This document shows positions 1 through 8,004 of a stretch of 64,000 bases of DNA, piece by piece. The first letter of the stretch is position 1; each line of letters opens with the position of its first letter. The position numbers and the translations under genes were made by a program. Source of the DNA: SHLQ01 sp047638715. GTDB taxonomy: Bacteria > Actinomycetota > Acidimicrobiia > Acidimicrobiales > SHLQ01. The notes below the pieces were generated by a model. The model was not told the DNA's origin and ran no database searches. It saw only the letters and a program-made list of their open reading frames with translations. The DNA lies in NCBI GenBank assembly GCA_047638715.1, contig JBLIMK010000001.1, forward strand, positions 1-64,000, in the 5' to 3' direction.

Positions 1-1
1 T

Positions 2-703
2 GTATGGGCGCTGTTGTTCTCGACGATGAAGATTCCGCTGAAGTATCAACATCGGGTGTTGTTCTGGGGAATCTTTGGCGCTCTGACGCTTCGGGCCACG
101 TTCATTCTGATCGGGGCAGCGCTCGTCGAGAGATTCAGCTGGATCCTCATTGGGTTCGGCCTCTTCTTGATCTACACGGGCGTGCGCATCATTCGACACA
201 CCGAGGATGAAGGTGAGGATGCGTCCACGATCGGCCTGGGTCTCCTCAAGCGAGTGATGCCCGTGTCTGACACGCTCGACGGGCAGAAGTTCTTCACTCA
301 AATCGATGGCCGTCGCGCAGCGACCCCTCTTCTTGCTGCCTTGGTCGTCGTCGAATTCACCGACGTGATCTTTGCCGTTGATTCCGTGCCGGCATCGTTT
401 GGCGTGGCCAACGATCCTTACCTGCTCATCGCCGCCAATGCGTTCGCGATCATGGGGCTCCGCGCCATGTATTTCTTACTCGCGGATGCGCGAGAACGAT
501 TCCACTATTTGTCGCATGGTCTCGGCGCGATCCTGTTGTTCGTCGGAATCAAACTTGCGATCGTCGAGTGGTACCACATTCCGATCGGCTACTCGCTCGG
601 CATCATCGCCGTGATCCTCGCCATGGCGATCGCTTTCAGTATCTGGAAGGCGAACAAGATTGAGGCCGAGCGGGCTAGCTCCGCTACGGACCCAGACGCC
701 TAA
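2..703 (+). CDS. TerC/Alx-family integral membrane protein (5' truncated)
   Basis: TerC-family membrane protein, a group linked to metal-ion export or homeostasis (Mn2+ in Alx-type members) at the cytoplasmic membrane. The open frame runs off the left edge: reading from base 2 gives VWALLFSTMKIP, which matches the interior of the family rather than a start. The N-terminal helices therefore lie outside the window. Visible signatures are KYQHRVLFWG, a second half with VVVEFTDVIFAVDSVPA (acidic residues inside a membrane helix, the presumed ion site), and several hydrophobic helices ending in a short charged tail. Its TAA shares bases with the stop of the convergent gene on the minus strand. The family call is firm; the substrate is not known. 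Confidence 0.9.
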   Translation, partial: VWALLFSTMKIPLKYQHRVLFWGIFGALTLRATFILIGAALVERFSWILIGFGLFLIYTGVRIIRHTEDEGEDASTIGLGLLKRVMPVSDTLDGQKFFTQIDGRRAATPLLAALVVVEFTDVIFAVDSVPASFGVANDPYLLIAANAFAIMGLRAMYFLLADARERFHYLSHGLGAILLFVGIKLAIVEWYHIPIGYSLGIIAVILAMAIAFSIWKANKIEAERASSATDPDA

Positions 704-1539
704 CGCTCGAGCAGGGTCAGCATCGATGGGGGAGGCGAGGGGTCTCCTGCGCCGAGCATGGCGGCACGCTCGACATTCACCGGGTGGAACGATTGATTCG
801 TCCACGTCGACCAGGGCCCATCGCCCAGCCTCGTCAGCTCGCCGTCTGCATCGATGCAGGCCTGAAGGTAGTGCCCCAACACGTCGATTTCCTCGGTTCC
901 GCCGATCGGTCCGTGCGCCGGGATGAAGATCTGTCCGTAGAGGGCGACCTCGTCGAGGGCTGCTTTCCAGGCCGGGAAGTCGGCCTCGAATCCGAGAGGG
1001 ACGGTTCCGAAGCTTGCCAGCGCTCCAGCGAAAACAACGTCGGCGCCAGGCACCTGTACGGCCAGGTTCTCGAACTGTGTTCCGCTGATTGGGACGGCGA
1101 TGCTCGCCGGGCACAAGTGTGCAGCTTTGATGACCGTATGGGTGACCGGCCTCGTGGTGAGCTCGGCGAATTCGCTGCTGTAGTCAGGGTGCAGGCAGGA
1201 CCACACCCCTGGGTTCGCTGGTTGGTCGAGGTGGGCCGAGGTTTGCGACGAGCCGTATACAGCCGCCAAGGGAAACGCGGCACTGCCGCCCACAAGGTCG
1301 ATGTGGCTACCGGTGAGCACGAGACGGCGCACCGGCAGTGGGGAGAGCTGTCGTAACGTCTCTGCGAATGGGGCAGCCGATAGCGGCGTAAGGCCGGCAT
1401 CGATGACCGTAAGCCCATCAGAGGCTATGACGGCACCAGAGTTTGTTTGGCTGTGCGAGGGCTCCTCGGCAAGCCAGGCGTAGACACCGGCTGCGAGTGG
1501 CACGAGTTCATGAGTCACAGATCCAAATCTACTGTTCAC
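700..1539 (-). CDS. Degenerate metallo-beta-lactamase-fold protein
   Basis: 279 residues with a metallo-hydrolase-like layout: strand pairs near the N-terminus, VIDAG, a site-1 loop, a VVFAG strand, and PAHGPIGG near residue 215. The usual THxHxDH metal loop reads TGSHIDL, so two of its His are gone, and the Asp that normally follows VVFAG is Ala. Only one loop His, its Asp and the PAHGP His remain, so a normal dinuclear zinc site is unlikely. I chose the GTG at 1537-1539, which opens VNSRFGSVTHEL. An upstream extension of the frame to 1785 lacks family-like sequence and is antisense to an L,D-transpeptidase remnant. Convergent with terC; the stop codons overlap. The role is unknown: perhaps a binding or scaffold protein. 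Confidence 0.72.
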   Translation of the reverse strand: MNSRFGSVTHELVPLAAGVYAWLAEEPSHSQTNSGAVIASDGLTVIDAGLTPLSAAPFAETLRQLSPLPVRRLVLTGSHIDLVGGSAAFPLAAVYGSSQTSAHLDQPANPGVWSCLHPDYSSEFAELTTRPVTHTVIKAAHLCPASIAVPISGTQFENLAVQVPGADVVFAGALASFGTVPLGFEADFPAWKAALDEVALYGQIFIPAHGPIGGTEEIDVLGHYLQACIDADGELTRLGDGPWSTWTNQSFHPVNVERAAMLGAGDPSPPPSMLTLLER

Positions 1540-1605
1540 GATGGTGCGGCGAGGTACCGATGTGAAGGGCGTGGAAGCGGCCGACCACTTCCATTGCTCG
1601 CCACG

Positions 1606-1755
1606 ATGCTTGCGCTCGAATTCACCGTCCCGAATCCGCACCCGGAGCAGGTAGGAGAGGCCTTGTCGAACGGGTGTATTCGCATACCGAATGATGTAAT
1701 CAACTTTCTCGCAGAGAACTCTCCGCTCGGCGCTCCTGTAACAATACGTGGCTAA
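1606..1755 (+). pseudogene. C-terminal remnant of an L,D-transpeptidase (YkuD domain)
   Basis: The plus strand encodes about 49 residues that read as the end of a YkuD L,D-transpeptidase: VPNPHPEQVGEALSNGCIRI, then PNDVINFLAENSPLGAPVTI, then TAA. This carries the catalytic Cys in SNGC, the following Arg, and the terminal G-A/T-P-V-x-I strand. The His-Gly normally just upstream (IHGT) reads EF, and nothing transpeptidase-like precedes it in any plus frame, where the region is antisense to the neighbouring minus-strand gene. I read it as a decayed 3' fragment of a peptidoglycan cross-linking enzyme. A short expressed protein is much less likely, because the catalytic domain needs about 120 residues. 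Confidence 0.6.
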
Positions 1756-1872
1756 CGTCACTACGTTTTCAGTCGATTGTGACAAAAGGCGCGTTACGTA
1801 ACTGCAACATTTCCGTACCCTGTGTTACATTTGGGTGTAGGCGGTGTTGAAGGATTGGACGAGGCAGCAGAC

Positions 1873-2448
1873 ATGACATTGGCGGAAATACCTTTCTCAA
1901 CAACATTGCAGAACGTGCATCCTGGCGGATTCTTCTGGAACCTGGAGCGAAGTGAACGGGCTACTCAGCTAGTTCGATTCGCTTCACTGACGAAGAAGCT
2001 GGTCATCATCTCGAATGTCGCACGCGAAGCGAACGACTATGCCGAACGTCTGAGGCTGTCGGGCGTCCCGGTTCACGTCGCCACCGATCCGGCAAGCGAC
2101 GCCGCGGTCGAGGCCTTTCGCGGCCACGACGTGAGCGCGCTCGTCGCGACCCACGAGTATGTGTTGGCCCAGGGCCCAACGCCTGCGCCAATGGTTGTGC
2201 ATCTTCGAACGGCGGCGTCGGTTCGCGATTACACCAGGCGACTCGACGCGGTCCCATCTGCGGTTCACCTGAGCTTTGTGGTGGCCGAAGACGCCAAACG
2301 GGCCGCATCGCTCATATCTCACTTCGGATTCGATCATGGTCATGGAGAACCAGGTGATGTCCGACTCGATGACGTGATCGATCTCACCGACACGAACGCA
2401 ATTGCCACGGTCGGGCACGCTCGGCGTCGCTTCCCTCTGGGGCGCTAG
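1873..2448 (+). CDS. Stand-alone helicase C-terminal-like domain protein, motifs degenerate
   Basis: 191 residues. From about residue 35 it follows the RecA-2 half of DEAD-box helicases: KKLVIISNVAREANDYAERL (strand plus helix, like motif IV), a region like the AxEAF-G segment, then VSALVATHEYVLAQG where motif V would be ATDVAARG, and SVRDYTRRLDAVPS where motif VI would be YxHRxGRxxR, followed by a strand HLSFVV. There is no RecA-1 half, Walker A or DEAD box, and the motif V and VI catalytic residues are lost. It should not hydrolyse ATP and may be an RNA- or protein-binding relic. The start is the ATG at 1873, with GAGG at 1861-1864. The similarity was seen by eye. Confidence 0.5.
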   Translation: MTLAEIPFSTTLQNVHPGGFFWNLERSERATQLVRFASLTKKLVIISNVAREANDYAERLRLSGVPVHVATDPASDAAVEAFRGHDVSALVATHEYVLAQGPTPAPMVVHLRTAASVRDYTRRLDAVPSAVHLSFVVAEDAKRAASLISHFGFDHGHGEPGDVRLDDVIDLTDTNAIATVGHARRRFPLGR

Positions 2449-2520
2449 CGTCCTACTCGTTTTCCACCGCTGAGTAAGGGTTCGACACTCCCGGCGAACG
2501 AGCGGCCATGCTGGTACGTC

Positions 2521-3477
2521 ATGAGCGCAGAGAATCCGGCGCCACAGCGCCCACCGAGTCTTACCCTGCGCTGGTGGATTCGACATCTCTATCGAGCGTG
2601 GCATGACGATCGCGTGAGCGGCCTCGCAGCCGAGATTGGTTTCTTTGCTCTGCTCAGCCTCTTTCCGCTCCTGCTCGTCTCCTCGTCCGCTCTCGGCTCA
2701 CTTGGCGATGTCTTGGGAAGCGATCTGTCCGACGACGTGGAGAACCAGCTCGCTGAATGGGCGGGCAACCTTTTTGGGACCGACGGTGGCGTGACCTTGG
2801 CGATTCGGGCGCTGTTTGAGGGATCCTCAACATCCGCGCTGACCGTCGGTGTCGTCGCAACGATCTACACAGCGTCTCGAGGATTCTCGGCGGTTGTACG
2901 AGCCCTCGATGTCGCATACGGCCATCACAACACCCGAGGGTGGGTTGGAACACAGATCATTGGTTTTCTTCTGGCGATCGGCACGATCGTCGTTGGCTCG
3001 CTGACCCTCGCTGGGTTAGTGATCGGTCCACTCTTTGGGCGTGAGGATTTCCTCGGTGACGGCGTGCTCGGCAACACGCTTAGTTGGTTGTGGCGATGGT
3101 TGCGGTATCCGGCTGCTGCAGCCACACTCGTGACGTGGTCGGCAACGATTTATCACATCGCTCCGAATCGGCGAGCGTCGTGGCGTCGTGAGTTTCCCGG
3201 CGCGGTCTTCTCCGCCCTCTTCTCGCTCCTCGCTACGGTTCTGTTCAGCGTGTACCTCGCGACCCTGAGTAGTACGACGAATGCGGTGTTCGGAGTCATC
3301 GGCGCAGCTATCACCCTGCAGCTGTGGTTGTACTTGCTCGCGATCGGGCTGGTGCTCGGAGCTGAGGTCAACGCTGGCTTCGCACTACAGCGGGGCCCAG
3401 CGGAGAATTGGACTGAGCCGTTGCTTTTCACGCGGGCGTTCCGGTGGGCTCGTTGGTGGGTGAAACGTCGACGGTAA
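2521..3477 (+). CDS. YihY/BrkB-family membrane protein
   Basis: 318 residues of the YihY/virulence factor BrkB family, once mislabelled ribonuclease BN. A charged N-terminus (LRWWIRHLYRAWHDDRVSG) is followed by the family hallmark LAAEIGFFALLSLFPLLLV at the first membrane helix, and about six helices in all. The family core includes TASRGFSAVVRALDVAYG and the last helices with LQLWLYLLAIGLVLGAEVNA. The C-terminal tail is short and basic. Function is not established; transport or flippase roles have been suggested. The ATG at 2521 has no clear Shine-Dalgarno. It stands between a helicase-like orphan and an acyl-CoA dehydrogenase, neither of which informs its role. Confidence 0.92.
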   Translation: MSAENPAPQRPPSLTLRWWIRHLYRAWHDDRVSGLAAEIGFFALLSLFPLLLVSSSALGSLGDVLGSDLSDDVENQLAEWAGNLFGTDGGVTLAIRALFEGSSTSALTVGVVATIYTASRGFSAVVRALDVAYGHHNTRGWVGTQIIGFLLAIGTIVVGSLTLAGLVIGPLFGREDFLGDGVLGNTLSWLWRWLRYPAAAATLVTWSATIYHIAPNRRASWRREFPGAVFSALFSLLATVLFSVYLATLSSTTNAVFGVIGAAITLQLWLYLLAIGLVLGAEVNAGFALQRGPAENWTEPLLFTRAFRWARWWVKRRR

Positions 3478-3525
3478 AGCCAGATATAGTAGGACGTCCA
3501 ACTATGTTTGGCTGAGGTAACTGAT

Positions 3526-5319
3526 ATGGCCGACTACTCGGCTCCGATTTGGGACATCCGCTTCATCCTCGATGAGCTGTCCGGGATCGAAAAGATTGGC
3601 ACATATCCCGACTTTTCAGACTTCGATTCCGAAATGGTCGAACCGGTGCTCGACGAAGCAGCACGTTTTGTCGAAAATACGATTGCGCCCCTGAATCGCC
3701 GATCGGATGAACAGGGGAGCTCTTGGAACGACGACAACTCGGTCACGACTCCCGACGGCTTTGTCGAGGCCTACGAGCTGTATGTCGGTGCGGGTTGGCA
3801 GTCCGTTTCCTTCGACCCTGCCTACGGTGGCGGTGGCTTCCCCTGGGTCATGGCGTTGGCCCTCCAAGAAATGCTGAACTCGGCATGTATGTCGTTCGCT
3901 TTGTGCCCCTTGCTGACCCAGGGAGCGATCGAGTTGTTGAGCGAACATGGCGATGAAGGACAGAAGGAAACGTGGCTACGCCCATTGGTGAGCGGCGAGT
4001 GGAGCGCCACGATGAACCTGACCGAACCCGATGCCGGTTCCGATGTCGGTGCAGTGCGGGCGAAGGCCGAGCGGCACGCCGACGGTTCGTACCGAATTCG
4101 TGGTCAGAAGATCTTCATCACATACGGCGAGCACGACATGGTGGACAACATCGTGCATTTGGTTCTTGCACGCACAGCCGACGCCCCGGCCGGAACCAAA
4201 GGCATCTCGACGTTCATCGTCCCCAAGTTTCTGCTCGACGGTGACGGTAAGCCCACGATTCGGAACGACGTCGCCTGTACATCGATCGAACACAAGCTCG
4301 GAATCAACGGGAGTCCCACGTGTGTCTTGCAGTTCGGAGAGAACGAAGGCGCCATTGGATATCTGATCGGTGAAGAAAACCGGGGCATGGCGTACATGTT
4401 CACGATGATGAACAACGCGCGTCTTTCGGTTGGCGTTCAGGGGCTCGCTATCGCGGAGCGCGCCTATCAAGACGCTGTGGCATATGCCTCCGAGCGGAAA
4501 CAGGGCCGAGCGCTCGACGCTGCTGTGGGAACGTCATCGCCGATCATCGAGCATGCCGATGTTCGCCGGATGCTCCTCACGATGAAGGCCTACATCGAAG
4601 CAATGCGCGGCCTTGTGCTCATCGATGGAGCGGCCGTCGATGCCGAACGCCATCACCCCGACGAGTCGGCTCGCGAGCGTGCTGGTGAGCGTGCGGCGCT
4701 GCTGACGCCGATTACCAAGGGCTGGTGTACCGACCTCGGTGTTGAGCTGACCTCGATTGCGTTGCAGGTCCATGGTGGGATGGGATTCATCGAGGAGACC
4801 GGCGTCGCGCAGCACTATCGCGATGCTCGAATCAACCCGATCTATGAGGGCACGAACGGTATTCAGGCACTCGACCTTGTCGCTCGCAAGCTGCCGCTCG
4901 ATGGAGGCCGTGTTCTCGCGGAGCTCCTCGACGACATCGACGCCACGGCATCAGCCGCAAGCCGACTTGATAAAACACTCGCGGATATGGGCGCGGCGCT
5001 CGCGACCGCGAACGCAACCGTGCGGGCGACTTCGCTCGAACTCATCCACCGGCTCGGTGCGTCGCCAGCGGACGCGTTTGCTGGCGCAACGCCGTACCTC
5101 TCTATGCTCGGCCAATTGGTGGGCGGGTGGTCGCTCCTTCGCCAAGCGATTGCCGCGCAGGTGCGGCTCGACGCTGGCGAGGTGCATCCAAAGCTCGATG
5201 CAAAGATCGTTACTGCGGGTTTCTACTGCGAGCAACTGCTGCCGCTGGCCGCCGCGCAGGAGTCTGCGGTGCTCGGAAGCGCAGAGATCTTGATGGCCCT
5301 CACGCCCGAGCAATTCTGA
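3526..5319 (+). CDS. Acyl-CoA dehydrogenase, long (DmdC-like) subfamily
   Basis: Flavoprotein acyl-CoA dehydrogenase of 597 residues, longer than the usual ~385 because of a C-terminal extension. It opens with the subfamily N-terminus MADYSAPIWDIRFILDEL. Core signatures: NLTEPDAGSDVGAVRAKA (~residue 165, FAD and substrate loop), QVHGGMGFIEETGVAQHYRDAR, and IYEGTNGIQALDLVARKL (~residue 440), whose Glu is the expected catalytic base. This length and sequence class includes DmdC, the 3-methylthiopropionyl-CoA dehydrogenase of DMSP breakdown, but also many long-chain enzymes, so the substrate is not assignable. I chose the ATG at 3526 (GAGG at 3513-3516) over an in-frame TTG at 3508. It is expected to pass electrons to ETF. 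Confidence 0.93.
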   Translation: MADYSAPIWDIRFILDELSGIEKIGTYPDFSDFDSEMVEPVLDEAARFVENTIAPLNRRSDEQGSSWNDDNSVTTPDGFVEAYELYVGAGWQSVSFDPAYGGGGFPWVMALALQEMLNSACMSFALCPLLTQGAIELLSEHGDEGQKETWLRPLVSGEWSATMNLTEPDAGSDVGAVRAKAERHADGSYRIRGQKIFITYGEHDMVDNIVHLVLARTADAPAGTKGISTFIVPKFLLDGDGKPTIRNDVACTSIEHKLGINGSPTCVLQFGENEGAIGYLIGEENRGMAYMFTMMNNARLSVGVQGLAIAERAYQDAVAYASERKQGRALDAAVGTSSPIIEHADVRRMLLTMKAYIEAMRGLVLIDGAAVDAERHHPDESARERAGERAALLTPITKGWCTDLGVELTSIALQVHGGMGFIEETGVAQHYRDARINPIYEGTNGIQALDLVARKLPLDGGRVLAELLDDIDATASAASRLDKTLADMGAALATANATVRATSLELIHRLGASPADAFAGATPYLSMLGQLVGGWSLLRQAIAAQVRLDAGEVHPKLDAKIVTAGFYCEQLLPLAAAQESAVLGSAEILMALTPEQF

Positions 5320-5379
5320 CTTCTCGACCCAAACGCGTCGATCGGCGGAATGACGCTGTGGCGCCAAGGGGTTTGCGGG

Positions 5380-5385
5380 TATTGT
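5380..5385 (+). promoter_or_regulatory. -10-like box (TATTGT) for leaderless lgt
   Basis: TATTGT ends 7 nt before the GTG at 5393 and there is no purine-rich Shine-Dalgarno between them. This spacing puts the expected transcription start on the start codon itself. No good -35 is visible. Confidence 0.35.
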
Positions 5386-5392
5386 GCCTTTC

Positions 5393-6265
5393 GTGATCGC
5401 CACTATTCCATCGCCGTCATTCAATTCGATCGGTCCGTTTACGATCTACGGGTTGATGATCGCGCTCGGCGTTGCTGCCGCTGTGGTCTTTGCTCAACGG
5501 CGGTGGACGGAAGCGGGCGGCAACGAAGACGACATGAGCTCCATTGCGATCTGGGGCGTACCAGCGGGTGTTGTCGGGGCGCGGCTTTATCACGTGCTCA
5601 CAGACTTTCAGAAGTTCTCCGACGAACCGTGGTGGAAAATCTTCGCGATCCGCGAGGGTGGCCTGGGCATTCCCGGGGCCATGTTCCTCGGCATTCTCGT
5701 CGGTGTGTGGATTGCTCGCCGCCGAGGCATCGAACTTCGGGGCGCCCTCGACGCTGTCGCGCCAGCCCTACCGTTGGCACAAGCGATTGGCCGATGGGGG
5801 AACTGGTTCAACCAAGAGCTCTACGGCCGCCCGACCGATCTTCCATGGGGCTTGGAGATCGACGCCCAGCATCGCAACAGCGTGCCTGCCGAGTTCCGCG
5901 TCGTGGACGCTTTCCCGACCTTCCATCCCACGTTCCTGTACGAGATCCTGTGGAACGTCGGACTCGTCGGCGTGATCCTGTGGGTGGATAAAAAGGGATG
6001 GCTTCCACGAGGCCGCCTTATCGGTGTTTATCTGCTCGGTTACGGAATCGGACGAGGCTGGGTTGAGGCTCTACGAATCGACACGGTCAACGAGATCTTC
6101 GGGCTCCGTCTCAATATTTGGATGAGTGCCGTATTGATCATCGCTGGACTAGCGGTCCTGTTGTGGCCCAGGGCCAAGGTCGAAGAGGACGTTTTGGACC
6201 TCGATGAGGTCGAGGAGGTCGAGGACGGACTCGTCGAAGACGACGCCGGGGGCGAAGAAGAATAG
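5393..6265 (+). CDS. lgt: Prolipoprotein diacylglyceryl transferase
   Basis: Lgt moves diacylglycerol from phosphatidylglycerol onto the lipobox Cys of prolipoproteins at the inner membrane, the first step of lipoprotein maturation. 290 residues with about seven membrane helices. The family signature GRWGNWFNQELYGRPTDLPW (~residues 133-152) carries the essential Arg and Asn, followed by HPTFLYEILWN (~178). The C-terminus ends in an Asp/Glu-rich cytoplasmic tail, which is common in actinobacterial Lgt. Start: the GTG at 5393 sits 7 nt after a -10-like TATTGT; a GTG at 5384 is the alternative. The TAG overlaps the GTG of the next gene by one base, so the hydrolase downstream is probably translationally coupled. 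Confidence 0.95.
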   Translation: MIATIPSPSFNSIGPFTIYGLMIALGVAAAVVFAQRRWTEAGGNEDDMSSIAIWGVPAGVVGARLYHVLTDFQKFSDEPWWKIFAIREGGLGIPGAMFLGILVGVWIARRRGIELRGALDAVAPALPLAQAIGRWGNWFNQELYGRPTDLPWGLEIDAQHRNSVPAEFRVVDAFPTFHPTFLYEILWNVGLVGVILWVDKKGWLPRGRLIGVYLLGYGIGRGWVEALRIDTVNEIFGLRLNIWMSAVLIIAGLAVLLWPRAKVEEDVLDLDEVEEVEDGLVEDDAGGEEE

Positions 6266-7068
6266 TGAAGGCATTTCAGCTTCTCGACGACTGGCCGTGC
6301 GCGGCTGTCGCTGCGGCTGCTATTGGACCAGACGGTGCGGTGAGTCTTTTCGGTGATGCCGATCGCGTCTTTGAGCTTGCATCGGTGACGAAGTTACTCA
6401 CTGCCGCGACGATTCATCTCGGTGTCGAAGAAGGTTCTATCTCCCTCGATGATGAGCTCGATGAACGGGGCGCGACGATCGCCGACGTTCTCTCCCATGC
6501 CGGAGGCCTTGCACCGAACGGTGTCGCCCTCGATGAACCGGGGCGACGCAGGATCTATTCAAACGGTGGGTACGAGCTCGTTGCGTCCTCTCTTGAAGCC
6601 GCCACCGAAATGGCGGTGAACGACTACATGCATGAGGGACTATTCGTTCCCCTCGGCATGCATGCAACGACGCTCTCAGGTAGCCCAGCTCATGGTGCCC
6701 AGTCGACAGTTCGCGACCTCGTTCGATTTATAACGCGCCTTTCTTCGCTCCTTGCTCCACAGACCCTCGAGTTGATGGTCAGGCCGTATCTTCCCGAACT
6801 CATCGGCGTGCTCCCGGGGTATGGCCGACAGACACCGAATCCGTGGGGGTTGGGGCCCGAGATCCGGGGAGATAAATCGCCGCACTGGACTGGCGTCGCC
6901 AACTCTCGATTTACTTGGGGTCATTTTGGCCAGTCGGGCACGTTCCTGTGGGTCGATCCAGAGGTTGACGTTGCTGTGGTCGTGCTCACCGATCAGCCCT
7001 TCGGCGATTGGGCGGTCCCGTTATGGCCCGCGTTCAGCGATGCGGTGCGCATGGAGCTCACGAGCTGA
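6265..7068 (+). CDS. Serine hydrolase of the beta-lactamase (class C/EstB) family
   Basis: 267 residues. The active-site SxxK is SVTK within FELASVTKLL (~residue 33), the Tyr motif is YSNGGY (~residue 94), and WGHFGQSGTFLW near residue 215 takes the place of the KTG/HxG strand. These fit the beta-lactamase/penicillin-binding-like serine hydrolases (Pfam Beta-lactamase, esterase and D-aminopeptidase branch). There is no signal peptide, so it is probably cytoplasmic, which argues for an esterase or peptidase rather than antibiotic resistance. The GTG start overlaps the lgt stop by one base, suggesting an operon. It is shorter than typical class C enzymes (~360), with a compact loop region. Confidence 0.8.
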   Translation: MKAFQLLDDWPCAAVAAAAIGPDGAVSLFGDADRVFELASVTKLLTAATIHLGVEEGSISLDDELDERGATIADVLSHAGGLAPNGVALDEPGRRRIYSNGGYELVASSLEAATEMAVNDYMHEGLFVPLGMHATTLSGSPAHGAQSTVRDLVRFITRLSSLLAPQTLELMVRPYLPELIGVLPGYGRQTPNPWGLGPEIRGDKSPHWTGVANSRFTWGHFGQSGTFLWVDPEVDVAVVVLTDQPFGDWAVPLWPAFSDAVRMELTS

Positions 7069-7081
7069 GTATCGTGAAGAA

Positions 7082-7606
7082 GTGAGTGATGTTGTGCGGA
7101 TTGGTGGAGTGACGCGTGTTCAGCGCACGTTCGCGTTCATCGATGTCTCCGGATTCACCGCCTTTACCGACCGCGAAGGCGATGCTGCTGCCGTCGAGCT
7201 CTTGCAGACGATCCGCGGCAATATTCGTCGATTGGCATCCGTTCACGGCGTGCGGATCGCAAAATGGCTGGGCGACGGTGCAATGCTGGTCGGCGTCGAG
7301 CCAGAACCGGTTATCGAGGCTGTGGTCGAGATGATCGAGGCGAATCGTCAGCAGACGTCGATGTCGCTTCGTGCCGGAGTGGCTTCTGGTGGCGTGATTC
7401 TCTTCGAAGGTGACGATCACATTGGTCAGGCCGTGAACCTTGCCGCTCGGCTGAGCGATCTCGCCGGTCCCGATGAGATTCTGGCGCCGCAGGAGATGAT
7501 GACTTCGCTCCTCGTGAACACGAGAGCGGTCCAGCGCGGCGAGCAATTTCTTCCCGGTATTGCGACGCCGGTCAAACTGGTCCGGCTCGAAGCTGAACGA
7601 GACTAG
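7082..7606 (+). CDS. Class III adenylate/guanylate cyclase, single catalytic domain
   Basis: 174 residues comprising only a class III nucleotidyl cyclase domain. Metal-binding Asp residues are seen in FIDVSGFTAFT (~residue 20) and in KWLGDGAMLV (~residue 64). The transition-state Asn and Arg are in QAVNLAARLSDLAGP (~residue 125), and the substrate-region strand RAGVASGGVI is intact. All catalytic positions I can judge are present, so it should be active as a homodimer making cAMP or cGMP. No HAMP, membrane or sensor domain is attached, so its input must come from elsewhere. The GTG at 7082 follows GAAGAAG and lies 13 nt after the serine hydrolase stop. The open frame extends upstream but only as a shadow of that gene. 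Confidence 0.85.
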   Translation: MSDVVRIGGVTRVQRTFAFIDVSGFTAFTDREGDAAAVELLQTIRGNIRRLASVHGVRIAKWLGDGAMLVGVEPEPVIEAVVEMIEANRQQTSMSLRAGVASGGVILFEGDDHIGQAVNLAARLSDLAGPDEILAPQEMMTSLLVNTRAVQRGEQFLPGIATPVKLVRLEAERD

Positions 7607-7622
7607 AAACCCCCCAAAGAAG

Positions 7623-7922
7623 ATGACGAATGAGATGAATCCGCGGACCGATCGCGATGTACGCGACTTCGAGACCGAGGTGAGCCGCGTCATCACGTCA
7701 CTTCGCCCTGGCGACTTGATGACGTACGGCGAAGTGGCTGCTGAAGCCGGCTTCCCTGGGGCAGCACGTGCTGTTGGACGGGTCTTGCGGATATCGGATG
7801 GTCTGCCATGGTGGCGGATCGTGACGTCGACCGGTCGTCTCGTTCCTGGCCATGAGAAGGAACACGCCTCGCTGCTGGAAAAGGAAGGCGTCATGGTGAG
7901 CGACGGCCGCGTCGCTCGCTGA
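7623..7922 (+). CDS. Alkyltransferase-like protein (ATL)
   Basis: 99 residues with the DNA-binding domain of O6-alkylguanine-DNA alkyltransferases: LRPGDLMTYGEVAAEAGFPG with the base-flipping Tyr, RAVGRVLR with the Arg finger, and then PWWRIV at the place of the alkyl-acceptor PCHRV. The acceptor Cys is replaced by Trp, so it cannot repair by transfer. ATL proteins bind O6-alkylguanine and flag it for nucleotide excision repair. Start: the ATG at 7623 after AAAGAAG, 16 nt downstream of the cyclase stop, probably co-transcribed with it. Confidence 0.88.
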   Translation: MTNEMNPRTDRDVRDFETEVSRVITSLRPGDLMTYGEVAAEAGFPGAARAVGRVLRISDGLPWWRIVTSTGRLVPGHEKEHASLLEKEGVMVSDGRVAR

Positions 7923-8004
7923 CTACGCAAAGTAGAGCTATGACGGGGCAAACCTGCAGTCCGCAGTACCATGATCGCTTCAACACATTCTGAAACGACA
8001 ACAC

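Noticed and set aside
1540..1785. N-terminal extension of the metallo-hydrolase frame (82 residues)
   Set aside because: Lacks family-like sequence and is antisense to the transpeptidase remnant; the GTG at 1539 is the better start.
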